Made by a program: the position numbers and the translations under genes
The notes under the pieces: generated by a model
Seen by the model: only the letters and a program-made list of their open reading frames with translations
Told to the model about the DNA's origin: nothing
The model's database searches: none
In this document: in pieces, positions 23,035-30,595 of the stretch
Layout: every line of letters begins with the position of its first letter
How positions within the stretch are numbered: position 1 is the stretch's first letter
IMG/VR virus record: IMGVR_UViG_3300027777_001908
Span: 1-53,483 of that record
Length of the DNA stretch: 53,483 bases
Direction: 5' to 3' (one strand)
DNA from: a virus

Positions 23035-23106
23035 GTCTCCTTAGCTCAGTGGTAGAGCATCTCGCTGTTAACGAGAGGGTCCAAGGTTCAAATCCTTGAG
23101 GGGACG
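23035..23106 (+). tRNA. tRNA-Asn (GUU)
   Basis: Acceptor GTCTCCT/AGGGGAC, D arm GCTC/GAGC, anticodon stem TCTCG/CGAGA with loop CTGTTAA (anticodon GTT), T arm CAAGG-TTCAAAT-CCTTG, discriminator G. Confidence 0.95.
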
Positions 23107-23119
23107 CAAAAAAATAAAT

Positions 23120-23190
23120 GCGTGTATGATGTAACGGTAGCATGAATCTCTCCAAAAGATTTCGTTCCTGTTCAAATCGGGATATGCGTG
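23120..23190 (+). tRNA. tRNA-Trp (CCA)
   Basis: Anticodon stem AATCT/AGATT with loop CTCCAAA (anticodon CCA), T arm TCCTG-TTCAAAT-CGGGA, D arm ATG/CAT. The acceptor GCGTGTA/TATGCGT has three G-U pairs, weak but acceptable. Confidence 0.8.
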
Positions 23191-23195
23191 CAAAA

Positions 23196-23303
23196 GGTTG
23201 ATTGGGGAATAATATGTGTTAGACTGGTGGTGGTATGTCCGAACATATTGGAGTTGAAACCACTTTAGTAATGCCAATCGTAAAAGGGGATGTCCACTCA
23301 ACC
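23196..23303 (+). ncRNA. Structured RNA at the end of the tRNA transcript
   Basis: GGTTGA (23196-23201) pairs with TCAACC (23298-23303), GATTGG (23200-23205) with CCAATC (23274-23279), and AATATGT (23211-23217) with ACATATT (23243-23249). Its 3' part overlaps the terminator stem, so the two folds exclude each other. No known family is recognised; T4 RNAs C and D hold a comparable place. Confidence 0.4.
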
Positions 23304-23315
23304 ATCTTCCCCTTT
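23283..23315 (+). terminator. Intrinsic terminator of the tRNA transcript
   Basis: AAAGGGGA (23283-23290) pairs with TCCCCTTT (23308-23315); a T-run follows after CCGC. Confidence 0.65.
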
Positions 23316-23336
23316 CCGCTTTTTTAAATATTAATA

Positions 23337-23981
23337 ATGAAGAAAGAAATTATAAATAAGGATTTTAGAGAATGTGAAATACCTGGTGGATTGGTTATCA
23401 CCGATCCACCATACAATCAAGGGTATTCATACAATGAATATAAAGACACCATGAGTGAAGAAGATTATATTGAACTACTCTCAAAAATTCCAACACCATG
23501 TGTAATAATACATTATCCCGAAGAAACAATTAATTTACTACCAAAAGCATTAAAAGTAAAATGCGAACAAGTGGTTTGTTGGGTATACAACTCAAATACT
23601 GGAAAACAAAGTAGATTAATTAGTTGGTGGGGTTGTAAACCCGATTTTAGGAAGGTCAGACAAGAATATAAGAACTTAAAAGATAAAAGAATCCAAGCTA
23701 GAATTGCTGAAGGTAAAACAGGTGCAAAATTATATGATTGGTGGGAGATAAATCAGGTTAAGAATGTCAGTAAAGAAAAAACTGAACATCCTTGTCAAAT
23801 ACCTGAGGAATTAATTAGAAAAATCATATTAACTACTGCCAAAGAAAATCAGACAATAATTGATGTTTTTGGTGGTAGCGGAACAACAAGTAAGGTTGCA
23901 AGTGATTTGGGATTTGATTCAATTAGTTATGAGATTGATGAAAAGTATTGTGAAATAATCAAAAACAGATTAAATCAATAG
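23337..23981 (+). CDS. DNA methyltransferase (N4/N6, DPPY type)
   Basis: 214 residues. DPPY at 23-26 is the catalytic motif IV; HPCQIPEELIRKIIL and IIDVFGGSGTT (174-184) form the SAM-binding part near the C-terminus. The order catalytic motif first, SAM motif last is that of beta-class N6-adenine/N4-cytosine enzymes. It is shorter than typical restriction methyltransferases and no endonuclease gene is nearby, so it is an orphan enzyme that probably protects phage DNA or alters gene expression. No target recognition domain of size is present between the motifs. Confidence 0.85.
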   Translation: MKKEIINKDFRECEIPGGLVITDPPYNQGYSYNEYKDTMSEEDYIELLSKIPTPCVIIHYPEETINLLPKALKVKCEQVVCWVYNSNTGKQSRLISWWGCKPDFRKVRQEYKNLKDKRIQARIAEGKTGAKLYDWWEINQVKNVSKEKTEHPCQIPEELIRKIILTTAKENQTIIDVFGGSGTTSKVASDLGFDSISYEIDEKYCEIIKNRLNQ

Positions 23982-24014
23982 AATTACCTTATACTCATTT
24001 TTGTAATACCATAC

Positions 24015-24022
24015 TATTTATA
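24015..24022 (+). promoter_or_regulatory. TATTTATA late-type promoter box
   Basis: TATTTATA ends 3 bases before the ATG at 24026. Confidence 0.45.
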
Positions 24023-24025
24023 TGT

Positions 24026-24487
24026 ATGGAAAAAAAACTAACACTAACTAAAGAACAATTATTCAGGGCAATGAACTTGAATGAGGCAGAAACTAAAAGA
24101 GAAAGAAATGAAACAGGAGATGTTGTTGATATGATTGCAACATTACTTCATTCAAGAAGTCAGGCTCATATTTTTCATTGGCAAACAAAATCACAATCAT
24201 CATTTGCAGAACATATGGCATTAGGAACTTATTATGATGAAATAGTTGAATTAATTGATGGTATAGTTGAAAGTTATCAAGGAAAATATGAAATAATAAC
24301 AGGATACAAAACAGTTGAAATGGTTGATTATAAATCAACGGAACAATTGATAAGTTACTTTAGAGATTTAGATAATAATATAGAAAAAAATAGAAAGGGA
24401 ATTAAAGAATCTTATATTCAAAACCAAATTGACGGAGTTCAAGAGTTAATTTTTTCAACATTATACAAATTAAGATTCTTAAAATAA
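24026..24487 (+). CDS. DUF5856 / Dps-like ferritin-fold protein with leader
   Basis: 153 residues. After a leader (LTLTKEQLFRAMNLNEAE, with LNE20 followed by A21 as a possible gp21 site) the sequence IATLLHSRSQAHIFHWQTKS and SFAEHMALGTYYDEIVELID are the conserved helices of DUF5856, which I relate to the Dps/ferritin-like four-helix fold. Dps-type proteins bind iron and protect DNA; a version with a cleavable leader could be packaged in the head. The Dps relationship is by pattern only. The gene stands alone between the methyltransferase and a lipoprotein. Confidence 0.65.
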   Translation: MEKKLTLTKEQLFRAMNLNEAETKRERNETGDVVDMIATLLHSRSQAHIFHWQTKSQSSFAEHMALGTYYDEIVELIDGIVESYQGKYEIITGYKTVEMVDYKSTEQLISYFRDLDNNIEKNRKGIKESYIQNQIDGVQELIFSTLYKLRFLK

Positions 24488-24499
24488 TTTAGAATAAAA

Positions 24500-24531
24500 T
24501 TTGACTATTTAAATCTTATTTAATACATTTA
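24500..24531 (+). promoter_or_regulatory. Bacteroidota-type promoter of the small lipoprotein
   Basis: TTTG (24500-24503), exactly 20 bases, TACATTTA (24524-24531, one mismatch to TAnnTTTG), then a 44-base A-rich leader. Confidence 0.65.
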
Positions 24532-24575
24532 TAGTAAATTAAGTTTAAAAACATTAAATTAAAAAAACAAAAAAC

Positions 24576-24749
24576 ATGAAAAAAATCGTAGCATTATTTG
24601 CAATCGTAGCATTAGCGTCTTGCGGAGGCGGAGTATCAACTGAAGTAAAATCTGATTCTTCTGCTGTAGTAGTAGATTCAACTAAAAAGGATTCTGCTGT
24701 AGTTAAAGTAGATTCCGCAAAAGCTGAAAAAGCAGTAGAAGTTAAATAA
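24576..24749 (+). CDS. Small lipoprotein (57 residues)
   Basis: MKKIVALFAIVALASCGGGV is a strong signal peptide with lipobox ALASC; the mature part is a short Ser/Val/Lys/Asp-rich chain with three DS(T/A)-type segments and no fold expected. Codon use is richer in G and C at third positions than neighbouring genes, and the sequence resembles small abundant lipoproteins of flavobacteria, so it may be host-derived. It has its own host-type promoter and its own strong terminator, like a moron gene. A surface-exclusion role is plausible but unproven. Confidence 0.75.
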   Translation: MKKIVALFAIVALASCGGGVSTEVKSDSSAVVVDSTKKDSAVVKVDSAKAEKAVEVK

Positions 24750-24771
24750 TATAACTTTTTCTCTAAAACAG

Positions 24772-24795
24772 AAAACCCATCTTACGATGGGTTTT
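24772..24795. terminator. Bidirectional intrinsic terminator
   Basis: A 10-bp stem AAAACCCATC/GATGGGTTTT with a TTAC loop, between the lipoprotein gene and the convergent M15 gene. Confidence 0.85.
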
Positions 24796-24797
24796 TT

Positions 24798-25991
24798 TTA
24801 TTTTAATAATGTTTTAATTCTTTCTATATTTTCATTCACTTTTTTATTAGTCATACCATATTTATTAAAAAAATTTGTAATTTTAGACATAGGATTTTTG
24901 TTTGATGGTATTATTTTTTTTATTTTTTCCCCTAACCATGGATATAGAGGATCGATATACTCTATTCCGTTTTTATTATTAGTTATATCTTTTCTTTTTG
25001 ATTTATTATCAGATAAGTTTTTACTTATTTCTTTGGATATATTTAATTTATTCCAACTTTTATCATATAAAGAAACTGTTACATTAGAAGAGGTTCTTCC
25101 TAAAATATCTCCTTTAGATACTTTGTTACCATTTCTAATTTCAGGATTAGATATTCCACAATATTGTAAATAATATGTCTTACCTCCTATTTCATGTTCA
25201 ATTGTTATTTGATTATTACATGATTTATCAGAACGATTATTAATATAACCACTGTATGGTGATTTTATTTTACTATTATCACTACTTGGAATAATAATAC
25301 TGTTAGATTTATTTATAGTTTTATAACCTAAATTTATTATTTCTTCTGTTAATCCAAAACTTTTCCCTAATTGTTGACCCATTTCTAAATATCTTGCGTC
25401 ATCAGGATCATTAGGATCTAATTTTTTAGTTCCAAAAATGTCGTCTTTATCTTCCAATGAAGGTGTTGTGGTACTTGCCAATGAAGGTGTTGTGGTACTT
25501 GCCAATGATGGTTGGTTTGGTAAATTATTTTCTGTGTTTGAAACATGAACATGATCGTCATGTTTTGGAAATCCAAATGTTAAAACCGCCTTGGGATTAT
25601 TTGTTTCAGAATTTTTTACATATCCCATTTTAACTAAAGCATTTACAAATTGGTCAGCATCTGATCTATTTGCAAGACTAACATTTTTACCATTAATTAT
25701 TCCAATGTCAACAGCATTTCCACTTGGGTGTCTTGATGGAAGACTTTCATGACCTGATTGTGCAGTAGTAATACTAACATTAACATTTGCCGCTTTAGCA
25801 GCATCTTGTACATCTTTTAAAAGTTGTTGATTAATATTGTCTCTTGATGGATAACTATTTTTTACTGCACCATCTTTAAAATCTACATTATCACCAGGGT
25901 CAACAGCTTCTGATACCAATTTTTTTTTAAAATCTTTTTTTAGATCTAAAAGGATATCGTAGGTTTCATTAATTTTTTTAATTTCACTCAT
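24798..25991 (-). CDS. Dual-domain cell-wall hydrolase (M15-type plus M23-like)
   Basis: 397 residues. A 28-residue leader (YDILLDLKKDFKKKLVSEA) ends in VSE28-A29. Residues 40-155 hold an M15-type peptidase: SRHPSGNAVDIG supplies H88 and D95, and DDHVHV supplies H147/H149, the usual zinc ligands. A linker with two PSLASTTT repeats follows. Residues about 240-330 (SPYSGYINN, VSKGDILGRTSSNVTVSLYD) resemble an M23 peptidase fold, but the H-x-x-x-D and H-x-H metal motifs are missing, so this part may only bind peptidoglycan. I infer a virion-associated or lysis peptidase acting on the peptide cross-links. Confidence 0.75.
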   Translation of the reverse strand: MSEIKKINETYDILLDLKKDFKKKLVSEAVDPGDNVDFKDGAVKNSYPSRDNINQQLLKDVQDAAKAANVNVSITTAQSGHESLPSRHPSGNAVDIGIINGKNVSLANRSDADQFVNALVKMGYVKNSETNNPKAVLTFGFPKHDDHVHVSNTENNLPNQPSLASTTTPSLASTTTPSLEDKDDIFGTKKLDPNDPDDARYLEMGQQLGKSFGLTEEIINLGYKTINKSNSIIIPSSDNSKIKSPYSGYINNRSDKSCNNQITIEHEIGGKTYYLQYCGISNPEIRNGNKVSKGDILGRTSSNVTVSLYDKSWNKLNISKEISKNLSDNKSKRKDITNNKNGIEYIDPLYPWLGEKIKKIIPSNKNPMSKITNFFNKYGMTNKKVNENIERIKTLLK

Positions 25992-25994
25992 ATC

Positions 25995-26002
25995 AATAAA
26001 TA
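25995..26002 (-). promoter_or_regulatory. TATTTATT late-type promoter box
   Basis: Minus strand TATTTATT ends 3 bases before the ATG of the M15/M23 gene. Confidence 0.45.
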
Positions 26003-26022
26003 CTATGATATTAAATAAAAAA

Positions 26023-26042
26023 AAACCGAGTAATCTCGGTTT
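26023..26042 (-). terminator. Intrinsic terminator after the DUF2061 gene
   Basis: An 8-bp stem AAACCGAG/CTCGGTTT with a TAAT loop followed on the minus strand by a long T-run; it overlaps the first base of the stop codon region of the DUF2061 gene. Confidence 0.8.
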
Positions 26043-26394
26043 ATCTATTTGATGAGTAGTTTAATACTTTTTTTCCTGTCTGTTGTGTAACTTGAGAGGG
26101 TTCTTTACTAGATAATTCTAATTTAACATCACTTAATTCAGTTTCATTTAATTGAATTTTTTTTAATTTAGATTTTTTTTCTTCCACTAAACCAAATTTA
26201 ATTCTCTTATACCATATTCTTTCATGAAAATAATATATCACAGGTTTTAATATTATTTCAGACATACCAAATGCTGCTCCAAATTTAATACTCCCTGTCA
26301 TATACCACATTATCAAAAACCCAACAAATATGCTAATAATTCCATAACTTATTGTCTTTCCTAAATGCCTTTTAACCGATACTTTATAACTCAT
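26041..26394 (-). CDS. DUF2061 small membrane protein
   Basis: 117 residues. KRHLGKTISYGIISIFVGFL, then IMWYMTGSIKFGAAFGMSEI and KPVIYYFHERIW give the two transmembrane helices and the conserved ending (K...YY-HER-W) of DUF2061. The last 45 residues form a charged cytoplasmic tail. The family is a two-helix inner-membrane protein of unknown role found in bacteria and phages. Its long leader holds the structured element at 26427-26503. Confidence 0.75.
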   Translation of the reverse strand: MSYKVSVKRHLGKTISYGIISIFVGFLIMWYMTGSIKFGAAFGMSEIILKPVIYYFHERIWYKRIKFGLVEEKKSKLKKIQLNETELSDVKLELSSKEPSQVTQQTGKKVLNYSSNR

Positions 26395-26426
26395 ATTGAA
26401 TAATTATCATGAAAATTGAATTATGT

Positions 26427-26503
26427 GGTCAGGGACTGGTGAGATATTATACTTCGGAGTGCACTTCCTTTCACCGCTGCAGGCGATTACCACCAGTTTG
26501 ACC
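26427..26503 (-). ncRNA. Long imperfect hairpin, possible leader RNA
   Basis: GGTCA (26427-26431) pairs with TGACC (26499-26503) and ACTGGTG (26435-26441) with CACCAGT (26491-26497); inside are a GTGCAC-centred hairpin and CGC-TGCAG-GCG. It lies between two minus-strand genes in the leader of the DUF2061 gene. No riboswitch class is recognised. Confidence 0.4.
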
Positions 26504-26513
26504 ATTTTGAAAC

Positions 26514-26702
26514 TTAAGACTTTTTACACTCTTCCATCTCAATTCTGTTTTTTAAATCTAATTCAATAATTTTATTTTTCCACTCTTTCCAAATCTCAAA
26601 ATCTTGTAAATCTTCAATTGTCTTATCAAGAAGTAAAATAAATCCTTCAGGGGCAACTCCTGAGTATCTACATTCAACTATTTTGATTATTGGTATCTCC
26701 AT
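26514..26702 (-). CDS. Small hypothetical protein
   Basis: 62 residues: MEIPIIKIVECRYSGVAPEG, then an acidic helical half (TIEDLQDFEIWKEWKNKIIE). No family is recognised. It overlaps the end of the HAD-like gene by 29 bases, so the two are co-translated. Its downstream side is the structured element at 26427-26503. Confidence 0.5.
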   Translation of the reverse strand: MEIPIIKIVECRYSGVAPEGFILLLDKTIEDLQDFEIWKEWKNKIIELDLKNRIEMEECKKS

Positions 26703-27285
26703 TTAACGTATTAATTATTTTGTCTTTTAGACCTGTTTGTGTTAATCCTTCAGAATCTGTTGTTCTAATAAAATTATAACCTAAATTAGTTAAATTCATA
26801 TCATCAATTGCCACCCATTTTTCAGGTTTATTAAACTTAACCCATTCACTAATTTGGTAAACTCTATCATCCTCTAAATCAGAACTCATTTTTCTTTTAT
26901 TCTTAATGGTACCAAATATTGGAGATTTTTTAACTCCATTTGCTTTAAATATTTTATCCAATTCATCTAAATCCCAGTGGAATCTCCAATCTGAACTAAT
27001 TACAATGTCGGCATTTGTTGTGTCCAATATCTCGTTAAATACTTCAACACAACCTTTATTCCACCCATAAGGAACATTCAACTCTTTAGCCCAAGAATAT
27101 TTTTCTCTAAATTTGGTTCTATTTGTTGCATATTCTTTATTTGTTGCTAATACACCGTCTATATCTAAAAATATAATTACCATTTTTTTTGTATTTTGCA
27201 TACGTTCTTTATCAGTAAGTTCATCGCATTTCCAACACCATTCTTTATCCTCTGTATCCCAATTATGTCTATCACATTTTGCCAT
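26674..27285 (-). CDS. HAD-like hydrolase (HAD_SAK type)
   Basis: 203 residues. The core begins MVIIFLDIDGVLATNKEY with the catalytic D41-x-D43, continues with ADIVISSDWRFHWDLDEL (motif II Ser and the SSxW signature) and WVAIDDMNL (motif IV Asp pair). This pattern fits the HAD_SAK family of phosphatases linked to nucleic acid repair. The first 33 residues add a possible metal knuckle (C4, H7, C17, C20). A second start at residue 35 would drop the knuckle. Substrate unknown. Confidence 0.75.
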   Translation of the reverse strand: MAKCDRHNWDTEDKEWCWKCDELTDKERMQNTKKMVIIFLDIDGVLATNKEYATNRTKFREKYSWAKELNVPYGWNKGCVEVFNEILDTTNADIVISSDWRFHWDLDELDKIFKANGVKKSPIFGTIKNKRKMSSDLEDDRVYQISEWVKFNKPEKWVAIDDMNLTNLGYNFIRTTDSEGLTQTGLKDKIINTLNGDTNNQNS

Positions 27286-27300
27286 AATGTAAAGATAAGA

Positions 27301-27308
27301 TATTTATA
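27301..27308 (+). promoter_or_regulatory. TATTTATA late-type promoter box
   Basis: TATTTATA, 54 bases before the ATG at 27363; a small hairpin AGGTTA/TAACCT lies between. Confidence 0.35.
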
Positions 27309-27362
27309 ATAAAATACCAAGGTTATTTTAACCTATAAATTTTAAATATGGGAATATGAGTG

Positions 27363-27587
27363 ATGGAGACAAACAGAAAAACGTGGAGAAGTACATTTCA
27401 AGACAATCTCTCCCAAATATTTTTAATGCTAGCACTGTTCTTCAATCCTTTTGGGTTCGATGCCGTTCAATATTCCCTAATATTACTGACAGGAAATTTA
27501 TGGAAAGCGAACTTCGTCTTGTATTGTATTGCGGCGGTTTTCTTTGGATTGTATATTTACTTTCGCAGATTATCTAAAAAAAATTAA
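27363..27587 (+). CDS. Conserved small membrane protein
   Basis: 74 residues with two hydrophobic helices: DNLSQIFLMLALFFNPFGFD and then LLTGNLWKANFVLYCIAAVF continuing to a C-terminal FGLYIYFRRL. The phrase SQIFLMLALFFNPFGFD recurs in a conserved family of small phage membrane proteins. A frame at 27356 (starting MSDGDKQ) overlaps in another reading frame and is judged spurious. The gene ends inside the convergent 27584 gene. Function unknown. Confidence 0.7.
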   Translation: METNRKTWRSTFQDNLSQIFLMLALFFNPFGFDAVQYSLILLTGNLWKANFVLYCIAAVFFGLYIYFRRLSKKN

Positions 27588-29071
27588 AGAGCTTTTAATT
27601 CACCTTTTTTAAATGCTTCAAAATTTGGACCAGGTTTTATAATAAAACGTCTTCCTTCTTTTTGATATTGAATAATACCTGATAAAACAGCGGCAGAGAA
27701 GAATGATGCATATTGACCTTTCCATCTATTTGGATTTGAAAATTCGTTAGACCGTGTCCTTGAATATTCTTTTTTACCATCAACTACTTTTGATTTAAGA
27801 GTACCAATATATTCTAAGAAATCTAATTTTGTTCCATTATCATATCCAGCATCTAAATAATCAACTAGTTTTTTAATCATTCCTTTGTTTTTACCAAAAG
27901 TATAACCATATCTTGATTTCCAAACCGTTTTTGACCCACCAATTTTTTGAAGAAGTTTTGGATTATTTTTAATATGGTCTAATACTTTAAGGGCTATGTG
28001 TCTTCTAACACTTTCAGCGGTTTCCACAGGATTTCTACCAATATCATAAGTCACATCAATTCCCCAACTCTCAAGTCCAAGATCTACTAAATTATCTTCA
28101 GATATTTTATCTGACCCCATAAATCCTATACTGGCAGTAAATGTTTTTTCATCTTTAGACTTATATGTGATAAAAACTTGATATTCATCAATTAATTTAT
28201 TTTCTTTATCTGAATTTAATGATATTGATAAACGAGCTTCCGAATGACCAAACCCTAAATCAGGAATATTTCGGAATCCTGCAACATAAGATTTTAGGTT
28301 ATAAGTTGAGTTTAAATAAATTATAATTTCTTTGGAGTTTTCACCAATAGAGTCAAATGTTTGAGTTAAAAACCTATCAGTTATTGACCCTGCATGTATC
28401 TTATAATCTTTTTTAATTGCGTCAATAATTTCAGGAAATGCGTATTCAAAAATATTAACTTCTCTTTGACTTAAAGGAGAATCTTGGGTATCCCAATATC
28501 TTTTATCGCCAGAATTATCAAAATGAACGGCAACTTTGGAATAGTTTTGATTTGTGGAATTTGCTTTATTAATGATAAAATAAAGAGCTTGGTTACCTTG
28601 AGTATATCTTCCGAAATGCCCTGAACTATGTGAGGCAACACACCATTTTGTGTTGTAACCGTATTTACAGGAAGCTTCCTCAGTTTTTGGTTTTATAACT
28701 AAAAACTTATCATTTTCATAAATCCTATCTGCTTGTTTTTCTAATTCTTTTTCTTTCTCTTTTTCTATGAAAGGTTTTAATGCGGTTTCTAATTCAGTAA
28801 AACTATTGTATTGATTAATGTCTTTTTTTATTAATTGAGATTGGTATTTGTTAAAATCTTTTACTAACCCAACAGCAATATCAACATTCATATCAATATC
28901 TGAATTTGGGTCTAACGCCTTTAAAATGAAGTCAGTGTATTTGTGATTAAAATCTTGTAAATCGGAAATACCTAAAACAAAATTTAACACTTCGTCATCA
29001 AACTTACTTGAATACTTTTTCTTTAAATCTTCTTTTCTACCTTCCTTAACAAGGATTGATATAAATTTCAT
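27584..29071 (-). CDS. Large conserved phage protein with a TKWC motif
   Basis: 495 residues. The core around residues 122-170 reads FLVIKPKTEEASCKYGYNTK then WCVASHSSGHFGRY and QALYFIINK. The block C...G..TKWC-x-A...F..Y....LYFII is a motif I know from a diverse family of uncharacterised proteins in T4-like and jumbo phages. It is flanked by a helical, charged N-terminal region and a long C-terminal beta-rich part (about 200-495) that I cannot place. The conserved Trp-Cys and Lys suggest an enzymatic or nucleotide-binding site, without proof. Confidence 0.6.
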   Translation of the reverse strand: MKFISILVKEGRKEDLKKKYSSKFDDEVLNFVLGISDLQDFNHKYTDFILKALDPNSDIDMNVDIAVGLVKDFNKYQSQLIKKDINQYNSFTELETALKPFIEKEKEKELEKQADRIYENDKFLVIKPKTEEASCKYGYNTKWCVASHSSGHFGRYTQGNQALYFIINKANSTNQNYSKVAVHFDNSGDKRYWDTQDSPLSQREVNIFEYAFPEIIDAIKKDYKIHAGSITDRFLTQTFDSIGENSKEIIIYLNSTYNLKSYVAGFRNIPDLGFGHSEARLSISLNSDKENKLIDEYQVFITYKSKDEKTFTASIGFMGSDKISEDNLVDLGLESWGIDVTYDIGRNPVETAESVRRHIALKVLDHIKNNPKLLQKIGGSKTVWKSRYGYTFGKNKGMIKKLVDYLDAGYDNGTKLDFLEYIGTLKSKVVDGKKEYSRTRSNEFSNPNRWKGQYASFFSAAVLSGIIQYQKEGRRFIIKPGPNFEAFKKGELKAL

Positions 29072-29074
29072 ACA

Positions 29075-29082
29075 AATAAATA
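29075..29082 (-). promoter_or_regulatory. TATTTATT late-type promoter box
   Basis: Minus strand TATTTATT ends 3 bases before the ATG of the 27584-29071 gene. Confidence 0.45.
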
Positions 29083-29092
29083 TATCAATAAC

Positions 29093-29443
29093 TTACTTCC
29101 AAAGGAATTGTATTAATAAAATAATTAAACACAAAAATAAACATACAGCTGTTTTTAACGTTAAAGGTTCTTTAAGTAAAAACCAAGACATTATAGTAAA
29201 AACTATAACACCAAAACTAAACCCTATTAGACGATTTGGCCATGTTTGTCCATCCCATAGGTCAATCATCGTTCTGCTTGCTATAACGACGTAATACCCT
29301 ATGGGAACACTTAATATCGCCATAATCATTGGGTTGTCTTTTATCCATTTGTTGAAGAGATGTCCTTGTAATTGGTAATATGTGAAAACTTGAGACACTA
29401 AATAAACAAATAAGACAAAGAAAATTGATAATATCTTATTCAT
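29093..29443 (-). CDS. Conserved four-helix membrane protein
   Basis: The ATG at 29441-29443 (MNKILSIFFVLFVYLVSQVF) is preferred to an upstream in-frame ATG that would add a polar extension. 116 residues with four hydrophobic helices, including IMAILSVPIGYYVVIA, LIGFSFGVIVFTIMSWFLL and TAVCLFLCLIILLIQFLWK. The pattern (YYQLQG, PIGYY, GQTWPNRLIGF, LLIQFLWK) is a conserved phage family that resembles small transporters in general form. No transport motif is diagnostic. Confidence 0.65.
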   Translation of the reverse strand: MNKILSIFFVLFVYLVSQVFTYYQLQGHLFNKWIKDNPMIMAILSVPIGYYVVIASRTMIDLWDGQTWPNRLIGFSFGVIVFTIMSWFLLKEPLTLKTAVCLFLCLIILLIQFLWK

Positions 29444-29513
29444 TTTATAATGATAATAAAATAAATGAAATAAAAAACCCTCACGTCTTAGGTAAGGGTA
29501 CAACATATAAATT

Positions 29514-29927
29514 TTATTGTTTTGAAGTGTTTTTAGTTAGATAATCACATTCATATTCTCTACAAATTTTGGGTCTAATATCATAAACACTACAAGATTT
29601 CATATGAGTATTATAAAAGATACAAGGTAGTGATGGATTATTTAAATCTACTCTTAATGCAGGATAAGATTCTTCTCTTTTCCAAATAGATTTACCAGTT
29701 ATTCCATTTTTTTCATACGAGAACATATCTTTACCTTCTTCATATTCAACAAATACTTCTTCTCTTTTAATTTCTCTACCAAATTTTTTAGATAAATTAG
29801 TAATGAATTCATCAGCATCAGGATGTGCACCCATAATGTAATCTCTTACATCAATCGTACAACAACTACCGTGATATTCTGGTATTCCAAAACATTTGTT
29901 ACTACATATATTACAATCGTTTCCCAT
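29514..29927 (-). CDS. YkgJ-like cysteine-cluster protein
   Basis: 137 residues. The N-terminus has CNICSNKCFGIPEYHGSCCT and the C-terminus PCIFYNTHMKSCSVYDIRPK followed by CREYEC, giving eight or more cysteines in the arrangement of the YkgJ / zinc- or iron-sulfur-chelating family. In the cell such proteins are thought to bind a metal cluster and may catalyse oxidation or protein modification. A weak inverted repeat (ACCCT/AGGGT) lies between this gene and the membrane protein downstream. Confidence 0.75.
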   Translation of the reverse strand: MGNDCNICSNKCFGIPEYHGSCCTIDVRDYIMGAHPDADEFITNLSKKFGREIKREEVFVEYEEGKDMFSYEKNGITGKSIWKREESYPALRVDLNNPSLPCIFYNTHMKSCSVYDIRPKICREYECDYLTKNTSKQ

Positions 29928-29994
29928 TATTTAATAATAAAAATAATAAATTAAAAAAACAACCATCTCCATAGTTTTTTACCACATTTCCATA

Positions 29995-30002
29995 TATTTA
30001 TT
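29995..30002 (+). promoter_or_regulatory. TATTTATT late-type promoter box
   Basis: TATATTTATTTATATGG: the box ends 3 bases before the ATG of the nuclease gene at 30006. Confidence 0.4.
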
Positions 30003-30005
30003 TAT

Positions 30006-30554
30006 ATGGATAAAAAGAAAATAAAATATAAAATGGGCAAATGTGTTTGTAAAAATTGTGGCGTAGAATTTGAAAAACCATTAACTGAAATAAGAAGAAA
30101 TGAAAAATTAAACAGACCTAATTTTTGTACAAGAACTTGCGTCGGAAAAAACAATGTTAAAAATTTTGGAGATAAACGATTTGATTTAACTACTTTAGGG
30201 TATGATAGATATAATGATGAGTATACAAAATTTAGATATCATTTTAGAAATATAAAAAAAAGAAATCATATTCATATTATTGATGTTACTATTGATGATT
30301 TGAAAGAACAATGGGAAAAACAAAATGGTATTTGTGAATTTAGTGGAATAAATCTTATACTATCATCTTATAAAAAAATAGATAAAAGCCCAATATATGC
30401 CGCTTCTTTAGATAGAATAGATAGTTCTAAAGGATATATTAAAGGAAATATTAGGTGGGTTTCAAGGTCAATTAATTGGATGAAAAATACTATGTCAGAT
30501 GATATGGTTAATGAATTAATTGACTTAATAGTTAAAAATAAAAAAGGTTCTTAA
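30006..30554 (+). CDS. HNH-type (homing-like) endonuclease
   Basis: 182 residues. An N-terminal zinc finger (CVCKNCGVEF...NFCTRTCVGK) is followed by a charged linker and a C-terminal nuclease domain: GICEFSGINL, ASLDRIDSSKGYIKGN and IRWVSRSINWMKN. The SLDRID-x-x-x-GY-x-x-x-N-x-x-WV pattern is typical of free-standing phage HNH endonucleases, many of which are mobile. It lies directly convergent with the tmRNA gene and shares its terminator, which could reflect spread of the nuclease next to a conserved RNA target. Confidence 0.75.
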   Translation: MDKKKIKYKMGKCVCKNCGVEFEKPLTEIRRNEKLNRPNFCTRTCVGKNNVKNFGDKRFDLTTLGYDRYNDEYTKFRYHFRNIKKRNHIHIIDVTIDDLKEQWEKQNGICEFSGINLILSSYKKIDKSPIYAASLDRIDSSKGYIKGNIRWVSRSINWMKNTMSDDMVNELIDLIVKNKKGS

Positions 30555-30567
30555 TTAGAACCTTTTT
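30541..30567. terminator. Bidirectional terminator shared by the endonuclease and tmRNA genes
   Basis: A 10-bp stem AAAAAGGTTC/GAACCTTTTT with a TTAATTA loop, ending in T-runs on both strands. Confidence 0.85.
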
Positions 30568-30595
30568 TATTACATCATGGGTATGATGAGAATTG

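Noticed and set aside
27356-27577. Overlapping 73-codon frame starting MSDGDKQ
   Set aside because: The alternative frame at 27363 encodes a recognisable conserved two-helix membrane protein.
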